Below, piece by piece: positions 18,944-25,264 of a stretch of DNA of 64,000 bases. The position numbers and the translations under genes were made by a program. The stretch is from Pseudomonas putida. GTDB lineage: Bacteria > Pseudomonadota > Gammaproteobacteria > Pseudomonadales > Pseudomonadaceae. The number at the start of each line of letters is the position of its first letter. Position 1 is the stretch's first letter. The notes beneath the pieces are model-generated. The model had not been told where the DNA came from and did not search any database. It was given only the letters and a program-made list of their open reading frames with translations. The stretch is taken from NCBI RefSeq assembly GCF_002741075.1, contig NZ_CP016634.1:2340501-2404500 (forward strand), written 5' to 3'.

Positions 18944-18991
18944 TGGTCGGGACGGAGTGATTCGAACACTCGGCCCCTTGCACCCCATGCA
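18944..18991 (-). other. Prophage attachment site: 48-bp 3' fragment of tRNA-Pro(GGG)
   Basis: On the minus strand the fragment runs from GCATGGGGTGCAAG (3' side of the anticodon stem-loop, GGG anticodon) through the T arm (GAGTG-TTCGAAT-CACTC) to the acceptor end CGTCCCGACCA. The 5' half of the tRNA is missing: homology breaks at 18991/18992, where phage DNA begins. This is the standard footprint of integration into the 3' end of a tRNA gene. The intact copy is expected at the other prophage end, to the right of the window, beside the integrase. Confidence 0.8.
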
Positions 18992-19161
18992 TGCCAAGCC
19001 AACCTAAAGGCATGATAACACAGGATTTCCGGCCCTGCTTTCGCTGCAACGAAGCCTCACGCGTCCGGACGCATCCTAGCGAAGTCACTTCAAAAGTCAC
19101 TGGCCCAGGCCAGCCCGCCCGCGGCGTTCTGCCGACCGTTTCCCTTCCTTTATATAGCTAC

Positions 19162-19368
19162 TCACAGATCGGCGCCATCCAGCGCCCACAGTCTGGCCGA
19201 CTCGACGATTTCCAGCATGTCGACCAGGTCGCCGTCATCGACCTCCAGCCGCCGGCGCGCGGCATAAGCCATCTCATCGAGCACCGCTGCGCGCCCATCA
19301 GGGTCAGCCACCAGGGCAGCCTGATCGTTCAGCTCGGCCAGCCAGGCCTCCGGCAGTTCAGTTGCCAT
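19162..19368 (-). CDS. Small acidic prophage protein, second gene of SOS cassette
   Basis: 68 aa, acidic and helical, no recognised domain ([32 protein letters not shown]). It overlaps the upstream 102-aa gene by 11 bp, so it should be expressed with it from the LexA-box promoter. It lies at the extreme left of the prophage, a usual place for lysogenic-conversion genes. Confidence 0.55.
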   Translation of the reverse strand: MATELPEAWLAELNDQAALVADPDGRAAVLDEMAYAARRRLEVDDGDLVDMLEIVESARLWALDGADL

Positions 19369-19666
19369 ATTGCCCTACCGCCCTGCACCACCATGACTGC
19401 GCGTAAAGCACGCCGTCGATTTCCTCGACCCCGTTGATGTTGATCCCGAGCTGGGCCATGCCGTTGAGCTTGGCATCGTGCAGCCGGGGGATGATGTCGG
19501 GCCCGGGCGATGGGTTGAACACCCAGGCCTGGGTCGAAACCCGGCCCAGCGGCTCACTGTAGTGGTCACCGATATGGATGTCGGCCCGCAGGGGCTGGAC
19601 CTTCCGGAGCTGATCGGAGGGGATGGCCACGCCATTCACGCGGCGGCGAACGAGGAGGAAGTACAT
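19358..19666 (-). CDS. Prophage hypothetical protein under a LexA box
   Basis: 102 aa. N-terminal [25 protein letters not shown], then a beta-rich segment with [20 protein letters not shown]. No known fold recognised. A near-perfect LexA operator lies 11 bp upstream of the ATG, so it is a likely SOS-induced gene. It overlaps the 68-aa gene. Confidence 0.6.
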   Translation of the reverse strand: MYFLLVRRRVNGVAIPSDQLRKVQPLRADIHIGDHYSEPLGRVSTQAWVFNPSPGPDIIPRLHDAKLNGMAQLGININGVEEIDGVLYAQSWWCRAVGQYGN

Positions 19667-19676
19667 GCTGCACCGA

Positions 19677-19696
19677 TACTGTATAAAACCACAGTA
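19677..19696 (-). promoter_or_regulatory. LexA/SOS box
   Basis: TACTGT-ATAAAACC-ACAGTA matches the LexA consensus (CTGT-N8-ACAG with TA extensions) and is the centre of a 26-bp region whose outer 9-bp arms are perfect (CGATACTGT/ACAGTATCG). A TATACA -10-like hexamer overlaps it on the minus strand, so LexA would block the promoter of the 19358-19666 gene. Confidence 0.8.
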
Positions 19697-19772
19697 TCGT
19701 ATAGATGCGCATCACTGCGGGCAAATGCCGATCAATGGAGCGGCGGCAGGTCCTTGCCGCGCAGCTTGGCAA

Positions 19773-19955
19773 TCACCCGAAGCTGAAGTCGGACCCCACT
19801 TGGAACAGAGACTCAGCCAGGAGGCGCAGGCGTTCGACCTCTTCAAGCGGTGCGCCGCTATCTTGGGCCTGGTGATACTCACGCATGGCGTCGACAGCCT
19901 GCTGAATTAGCGGCTCCCCTGCTTCAATCAACCCTGCTAGAGTTCTCCGCTCCAC
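19773..19955 (-). CDS. Small hypothetical protein (paralogue of 12706-12933)
   Basis: About 60 aa from a GTG at 19955; an ATG at 20018 is in frame but would overlap the start of the divergent gene. The core PLIQQAVDAMREYHQAQDSG is shared with the chromosomal accessory gene at 12706-12933. Helical, function unknown. Confidence 0.5.
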   Translation of the reverse strand: MERRTLAGLIEAGEPLIQQAVDAMREYHQAQDSGAPLEEVERLRLLAESLFQVGSDFSFG

Positions 19956-20001
19956 GAACCTGTACAATATAGTGGATATCTGGGAACAATAGCGGATCAG
20001 A

Positions 20002-20526
20002 ATGGAATTCCAATACATCTACGTTGAAGCGGCAACATCTACCGATTGGTGGGAGCCCATTCTCGCTGTTGCTTCCGGAATAGTCGCGCTATGCGCTCTT
20101 GGCGCATCACTTTATCAGGCCTACCTGTCAAGGCTGCACAATCGTCTCTCGGTTAAGCCCCACCTGGCGCTGCATGTAGAGCAGAGCCCTGGAAAATACA
20201 AAATCGAGCTTAGAAACGACGGGATAGGCCCAGCCATTATCACTTCGGCGGTGCTCATGAATCGAGGGTCTGCAGTACAGGGTGTAGGGCTGCCTCTGAT
20301 TGCTAATGCAGTGGCTCTTGTTCCGGAATGCAACCTGGTGGAAAGTGAATTTTTCAAGCCTGACTTTGTTCTGCCGGCAGGAAAAGCAATCGCAATTGCC
20401 ACGATCGAGCACAACCCGATTATTGCTGATTTCGACGACTATCTCTCTGGGCATCTGGAACTGACAATCACCTATGAATCTGCCTACGGCGAGAAATTCA
20501 CTCTTGAGTCAGAGCGACCTGAATAG
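20002..20526 (+). CDS. Membrane-anchored hypothetical protein, prophage cargo
   Basis: 174 aa. One N-terminal transmembrane helix (about residues 20-42, PILAVASGIVALCALGASLY) is followed by a cytoplasmic-looking beta-rich domain (KYKIELRNDGIGPAIITSAVLM). It stands alone on the plus strand at the end of a minus-strand late operon, with lower GC than neighbours. That is typical of a lysogenic-conversion gene; its role is unknown. Confidence 0.6.
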   Translation: MEFQYIYVEAATSTDWWEPILAVASGIVALCALGASLYQAYLSRLHNRLSVKPHLALHVEQSPGKYKIELRNDGIGPAIITSAVLMNRGSAVQGVGLPLIANAVALVPECNLVESEFFKPDFVLPAGKAIAIATIEHNPIIADFDDYLSGHLELTITYESAYGEKFTLESERPE

Positions 20527-20562
20527 AACCAGCCATGGGCTTGCCTCCAGTGCAGCACATAG

Positions 20563-21102
20563 TTAATCGCTACGGGCTTTAACCCGATCAACCACGGCCT
20601 CGCACGCCAGGCCGGCTATTCGGCTTCGCTCAAGCGCTGTCGCGAGGTCTCCCGCCATTCGGTCAGACTCTTCAAGCAATCCCCCGAGCACCACGACGGC
20701 AGAGGTTCCTGCTTTGCGCTGCTGGGTAGCGATGGTGTCGCAGGTGGCTGCTCGGCCGGCGCGCAGTCGGGCGATTTCACCCCGCAGCCCACCAGCAGCA
20801 GACTCAGCGTCAGCGGCGCGGCCTTGGGCCAGCTCCAGTTTCTTGCGTGCACTCTCACCCTCCTCGTCCGCCGCAGCTTGGCGGCGCTGTTCTTCGGTTC
20901 TGGCCTGGGCTGCTGCGCGCCTGTCGCGCTCGGACACCTCCAGGCGGTAGTCAGCCAAGGCATTGTCGGACTTGGCAGTGTCACCCCTGGCCACGGCCGC
21001 TTCGCCATTGGCTACCACGACCCGGTATTGCTGGCCGCCGGCGACCAGCACCAAGGCGATCAGCCACCAGCACCAGGCCGGTACCGCGCGGAGCCAGGTC
21101 AT
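20563..21102 (-). CDS. Rz-like inner-membrane spanin (DUF2514)
   Basis: 179 aa from the ATG at 21102, which overlaps the endolysin stop by 4 bp. One N-terminal transmembrane segment (WLRAVPAWCWWLIALVLVAG) and then a long periplasmic helical domain rich in Ala/Arg/Glu are typical of i-spanins of Pseudomonas phages. It contains a nested Rz1 frame. It acts in disruption of the outer membrane in the last step of lysis. Confidence 0.75.
   Translation of the reverse strand: MTWLRAVPAWCWWLIALVLVAGGQQYRVVVANGEAAVARGDTAKSDNALADYRLEVSERDRRAAAQARTEEQRRQAAADEEGESARKKLELAQGRAADAESAAGGLRGEIARLRAGRAATCDTIATQQRKAGTSAVVVLGGLLEESDRMAGDLATALERSRIAGLACEAVVDRVKARSD
20616..20852 (-). CDS. Rz1-like outer-membrane spanin lipoprotein nested in the Rz gene
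   Basis: 78 aa in another frame inside the i-spanin gene. The GTG at 20852 has AGGAGG 6 nt upstream. The short signal sequence LTLSLLLVGCG carries a lipobox (L-V-G-C), followed by a proline-rich region (APAEQPPATPSLP) as in lambda Rz1. This fully embedded Rz/Rz1 layout is known for lambdoid phages. Confidence 0.75.
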   Translation of the reverse strand: MHARNWSWPKAAPLTLSLLLVGCGVKSPDCAPAEQPPATPSLPSSAKQEPLPSWCSGDCLKSLTEWRETSRQRLSEAE

Positions 21103-21581
21103 GCCAGCACAGCCTTGAGCGCAGCCGCGTAATTGCGCTTGAACTTGGCGCGCAGCTCTTCGGGCTGTCTGGCGTACGCGCCAGGGCGCCACACGCGCAG
21201 GTAGAGATCCCACGCGGCTTGCTCATCGCCGGCGCCGGGCAACGGCTTCGGGTCGGTCCAGATCAGCAGGCGTGCCAGGGCCGCAGCCAGTAGCGGGTCG
21301 CGACCGATCGTCTGATAGATCGATTCGGAATCGAAGGCCACGCCGCGGGCACGGCACACCTCCTCGGCCAGACGCTTGGACGCCGGGTGCGTCATGACAC
21401 CCTTCACCCCGCCGCCGCGCTCGAACTGGTAATCCCCGCGTGCCGGGCCTCCTACCTGCTGCTCCAGGCGTGTCGGGTTCTCCTGCAGATTGAAGGCGTG
21501 CAGCAGGATGCGCGCAGATCGGGTGCCCATCTGCGGCGGCAGCAGGGCCAGGCCTTCGCGGATGTCTTGATCCAATGGCAT
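21099..21581 (-). CDS. Endolysin (lysozyme-like, Pseudomonas phage D3 type)
   Basis: 160 aa. MPLDQDIREGLALLPPQM, LLHAFNLQENPTR, GPARGDYQFERGGGVKGVM and LLIWTDPKPLP are hallmarks, as I recall them, of the endolysin group in Pseudomonas siphophages. The Glu in LQEN and the downstream QFERGG segment are likely near the active site. It degrades peptidoglycan. No signal peptide or SAR segment, so it needs the holin encoded at 45346-45678. Confidence 0.78.
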   Translation of the reverse strand: MPLDQDIREGLALLPPQMGTRSARILLHAFNLQENPTRLEQQVGGPARGDYQFERGGGVKGVMTHPASKRLAEEVCRARGVAFDSESIYQTIGRDPLLAAALARLLIWTDPKPLPGAGDEQAAWDLYLRVWRPGAYARQPEELRAKFKRNYAAALKAVLA

Positions 21582-21596
21582 GGGTTTTCTCCAGGC

Positions 21597-21623
21597 AAAA
21601 AAATGCCCGCAACCTGGCGGGCA
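21597..21623 (-). terminator. Terminator between the cargo gene and endolysin
   Basis: TGCCCGC/GCGGGCA stem followed on the minus strand by TTTTTTT. It lies 22-42 bp before the endolysin ATG, so lysis genes downstream need readthrough or a very short promoter. Confidence 0.8.
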
Positions 21624-21770
21624 CTGGTGATTCTTGAAAAAGCTACTAATCAGATATATAAGCGATGTGGTTATCTATCGGGCAGGCCGTAACATCCATA
21701 TGGGAGTACTCCAAAATATGACGGAGCCTCATTTAAATTGTGATGTTTAATTTAAGCGCAATCCATAACG

Positions 21771-22811
21771 TTATGGTCCAGCATCAATTTTTTTGAAGTC
21801 ATCATAGAATCCCTGAATGCTAACATGCTCCATACCTACTCTAACTCCTGGGTAGAAATTTTCACCAGCATACTGCCAGAATATTGGATTATATGAATCG
21901 CTATATATACCTTTTGATGCATCACATGTTCCCAATCTCATATCCGAGTATGAGCACTTGTAAATCGCCCCAAGCGTTGGGTCAACTGTGTATGTCTTTC
22001 CTTTTTTCTCTACTTCAACAACGGTATGCATGGCTTGTGTTTCTGTTGTTCCAGCTATAACCTTCCACTTAACTTTATCGCCCAGATCATGCGCCAAAAT
22101 GTAGCTATAATTACCACAATGCAGAGACTCTTTTTCTCGAAACTCTTTTGCTAGGTCATCAGCATTCTTAGCTGACACCTGCGTGACACCTGGCCCATAT
22201 GGAGCAATCAAGGATACTTCCTTTGCTTTTTTAAGAAGGTCATATGATTCAGGGTCTATTTGTTTTTTGAAGAATGGAGATAGCGCTCTCAGAAGTAGCC
22301 TATCCTGACTCGCTCCTGAAATGTAATTCACGATAAAGCTTTTATATTTAGAATCAGAATCTATTGAGATGTCGGAGTAATAAACTCCATCATAGCTATA
22401 TAAAGGTAAATCATTAGTACCAGAAACCATAACATTGGTTACACCATCAGCATCAACACCAATTACCTCAATATGCTTTGGCGCCTCGCTTTCGGAATAC
22501 CATACCATCTTTAGCCTAGATAGCTGCGATGGCTCCCCAGCTTCAAAACAGACACTAGAATCCTCACTATTGGTCGACGCTAAATAATCATCTATTGTAT
22601 CTGTATTCAGGGCCTCAACGCCACTTCCATGATAGTACTTAGATTCTTCGCACGGTTTGAATATTACATCACCAAGAATGCTAATCTCTGGATAATTATT
22701 TGCATTATTTGCATTTTCCGACTTACTGTATTTAAAATAAAAAAGCCAAGACAAGGCCAAGGCCAAGGCCAAAATAACAAATACAAACCTTAAAGACTTG
22801 ACGCGCGCCAC
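21771..22811 (-). CDS. Transglutaminase-like cysteine-protease-fold protein, membrane-anchored phage cargo
   Basis: 346 aa from a GTG at 22811 with GGAGG just upstream (a TTG at 22823 is also in frame). One N-terminal transmembrane helix (FVFVILALALALSWLFYF) precedes a non-cytoplasmic region. A transglutaminase-type Cys-His-Asp triad is visible: Cys232 in LHCGNYSYIL, His262 in AMHTVVEV, Asp277 in TVDPTLG. The gene is strikingly AT-rich compared with its neighbours, so it is recently acquired. It lies between tail spike and endolysin. Possible roles are cell-surface modification or superinfection exclusion; no known relative was recognised. Confidence 0.65.
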   Translation of the reverse strand: MARVKSLRFVFVILALALALSWLFYFKYSKSENANNANNYPEISILGDVIFKPCEESKYYHGSGVEALNTDTIDDYLASTNSEDSSVCFEAGEPSQLSRLKMVWYSESEAPKHIEVIGVDADGVTNVMVSGTNDLPLYSYDGVYYSDISIDSDSKYKSFIVNYISGASQDRLLLRALSPFFKKQIDPESYDLLKKAKEVSLIAPYGPGVTQVSAKNADDLAKEFREKESLHCGNYSYILAHDLGDKVKWKVIAGTTETQAMHTVVEVEKKGKTYTVDPTLGAIYKCSYSDMRLGTCDASKGIYSDSYNPIFWQYAGENFYPGVRVGMEHVSIQGFYDDFKKIDAGP

Positions 22812-23053
22812 ATCAACCTCCAATTAATACAACTTCCAAACGATAAATATTGCACTTTACATAATCACTATTGCGTATAGCGAATATGTGCTATTAATTT
22901 TAAATTAACATTATATCATAGATTCTAATTTAATTGCACAAAAATTACAACTCTCGATTTCGCGCATTAGGAATCCGCCTGTTTCTTTTCCATGAAAATC
23001 AGGCGGATCTATTAAACAAATGTGATCCAGTAATGTTTCTATAGGCGCACGAA

Positions 23054-25198
23054 CTAAACTATGTAGTTTGGAGAAATTGTATTTCCAGACCCTGAATTAC
23101 TAATAGTATTATTGGTGCAATCGGTGAATGTATTGTTAGCGACTAGATTGTTTGTGCTGCCAGCATCAAGGCGGACGACAGTGTTTATGTTTCTAACCCT
23201 GACATCTCGGAAGACGTTTCTGTCTCCGTTCGAGTTGAATGCCCAACCAGTTGCGCCTGCGGCGAAATTGCTTACTGATCCGCCATTCACCGTTACCTTT
23301 GAGGAGGTATCCAGGGAATATCCAGTTCGCCATCCGAAAAGGTGATTTCCCTCGAAATGGAAGCCTGTTACCCCGGATGCTAGAGCCACTGCGGCTCCGG
23401 TAGACTCGGCGCCGCCAGAAACCGCAGCTAAATTTTGAACTATGTTGTTCCGCATCGTGGTGCTAGCGCCCACTGATACCGCAGGACCAACGTTAGCCAC
23501 CGCTACGTTGCTTGCTTTCAGGTCGATTAGGCGAACCCCATCCATTACGGAGGAAGTTTCAAAACGGATAGCTGAGCCCGCGGCTACCTCGGCTGTATAC
23601 CCATCGAGTCGCACCCCAATTATGTCTATATTTCGTACCGTTTGGCCGGGCCCACCGATGATAAGACCTTGATATGCGTAACCGCTGCAGCCGCCTATTA
23701 CTTGGGTATCACTTCCACCTTCGATTCGCATGAAGGAATAGCAGCCATTGGCAATATTGTTAGCCCACAGCAAGTGCTGGCCTGTCCCGTGCATTTCGTA
23801 TGCGAAGGATCGACCTCCGCCCCCGGACATACTGTCGTCGGATACGTTATCATGGATAACTCCGAACATACACTGTCCCCATCGGCCCAGGCCCGCGCTG
23901 GCGGCTGTAGTGATAACGAGATGGCGCGTCCGACTGCCGAGATTGTCATGCACCTGGAAATACTGGCAAGCGTCTAGTAAAGCCACACCATAAAACACCG
24001 TTCCGGTTACGCCATCATAGAAGGTTCCTCGAATCTTGTTGTGACGCACGGAAAACTTTATAGAGCAGCTTACCTCAATGGAGTAGTGGTCTATGTTTTC
24101 CACGGTGCATGCTCTCACCTCGAAGTTCCTGGAAAACCGGAAGCATATTCCTCGCTCTCCACTGCTTGCCACTCCGGAGCCGATAATTTTCACGTTATCG
24201 AGCACAATGTTTTCAGCAAAAGTAACTTTTTGAAGTTTAACGGCAGACGACGCCAAGTACCCTTGCACCACAGGTGTGGTGAAAGTTACGTTGTTCCCCG
24301 CTATGCTACGGACTTGTACCCACTCTCCTCGGGCGACGTTATACCCAGGGTATGGGTAGTAGCTGGAGTCCGAAGAAAGCAACAACCATTCGTCTGGCGA
24401 AAATATAGAGCCGTCCGAAACCGTCGCGGTGAAAGATTTAGCGGCAACGTCCGCGACAACGCCGCTAGAAGCACCCACCGCACCAGCAAATACCAAAGCG
24501 TGTTTAGCGGGGCCTGATAAGCTGGTAGCGTCTACGAATATGTCTTGCAGGTAGCAATTGCTTAGCCCCAGCAAACTGCTCGTGATTTTATAGGTCTTAC
24601 TCTTATCTCCAAGCAGGCGAAGACCTGAAGTGCCCGCAGCGCTAATCGCGGCTTGCAATTTGGCAGTCTCGTCGGAACCGTCGCCAATAGCCCCGAAATC
24701 TGCCAAATGCAAAACATCTCCTAAGCGGTCGGATACAGTGCGACCACGGTACCCAACCATGGCCGCGCCTCGAGCAGGGTCTGAGTTGTTAGCCAGGTCC
24801 TGCTGCAGCACGTTACCCGTGTCAAATGCCACGAAATTTGTTTGCTCAAGCGCCCAGTTTCCAGTGGTGGTGTATGGAAGCGTAGTGGTGGTGGAAAGAC
24901 GATATGCATATCCATCGCGAACCGTGTACTGACTGCGACTGGTGAATGTCAGGCCTGCTGCGTAATCACCAATCCAGACGAACGACGACGCCTCAAGAAA
25001 CTGGTCGAATGCGGCTTGGCGACCATCCTGCGAGTTCTGGAAGTCTTGTTCCATCCCGCTCCAGCTGATTCGCTGCTTACCCAAACGATCCGGATAGAAC
25101 GGGCTTTCGCCATTGACGTACTTGTCGAGATTGCCAGCGTTGTCATAGAGGTCGCGCGGGTCAGTAGAGCCAACAGGGTTGCCGGTGTTATAGGCCAT
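23054..25198 (-). CDS. Tail spike protein with parallel beta-helix domain
   Basis: 714 aa from the ATG at 25198 (GGAG upstream). The N-terminal about 150 residues (AYNTGNPVGSTDPRDLYDNAGNLD) form a phage particle-binding domain shared by Pseudomonas podo/siphophage fibres. The rest begins with ADFGAIGDGSDETAKLQAAI, the classic entry to a pectate-lyase-like right-handed beta-helix, and ends in Asn/Ser/Gly-rich coils. It likely binds or cleaves host O-antigen or capsule. GC is lower than the N-terminal part, suggesting domain exchange. Confidence 0.85.
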   Translation of the reverse strand: MAYNTGNPVGSTDPRDLYDNAGNLDKYVNGESPFYPDRLGKQRISWSGMEQDFQNSQDGRQAAFDQFLEASSFVWIGDYAAGLTFTSRSQYTVRDGYAYRLSTTTTLPYTTTGNWALEQTNFVAFDTGNVLQQDLANNSDPARGAAMVGYRGRTVSDRLGDVLHLADFGAIGDGSDETAKLQAAISAAGTSGLRLLGDKSKTYKITSSLLGLSNCYLQDIFVDATSLSGPAKHALVFAGAVGASSGVVADVAAKSFTATVSDGSIFSPDEWLLLSSDSSYYPYPGYNVARGEWVQVRSIAGNNVTFTTPVVQGYLASSAVKLQKVTFAENIVLDNVKIIGSGVASSGERGICFRFSRNFEVRACTVENIDHYSIEVSCSIKFSVRHNKIRGTFYDGVTGTVFYGVALLDACQYFQVHDNLGSRTRHLVITTAASAGLGRWGQCMFGVIHDNVSDDSMSGGGGRSFAYEMHGTGQHLLWANNIANGCYSFMRIEGGSDTQVIGGCSGYAYQGLIIGGPGQTVRNIDIIGVRLDGYTAEVAAGSAIRFETSSVMDGVRLIDLKASNVAVANVGPAVSVGASTTMRNNIVQNLAAVSGGAESTGAAVALASGVTGFHFEGNHLFGWRTGYSLDTSSKVTVNGGSVSNFAAGATGWAFNSNGDRNVFRDVRVRNINTVVRLDAGSTNNLVANNTFTDCTNNTISNSGSGNTISPNYIV

Positions 25199-25213
25199 GT
25201 GTTTCTCCAAGGC

Positions 25214-25240
25214 ACAAAAAAGCCCGAGCATGGCGGGCTT
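25214..25240 (-). terminator. Terminator between tail tip and tail spike genes
   Basis: AAGCCCG/CGGGCTT hairpin followed on the minus strand by TTTTTTG; it ends 15 bp before the tail spike ATG. Confidence 0.75.
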
Positions 25241-25264
25241 GGTTTAATCGGGGTTTTGGTCGGA

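Noticed and set aside
18944..18991. Functional tRNA-Pro gene
   Set aside because: Only the 3' half is present; the 5' acceptor, D arm and part of the anticodon arm are missing.
22973..23008. Terminator after the tail spike gene (ATCCGCCTG/CAGGCGGAT)
   Set aside because: Stem is good but loop is 18 nt and no T tract follows on the minus strand.
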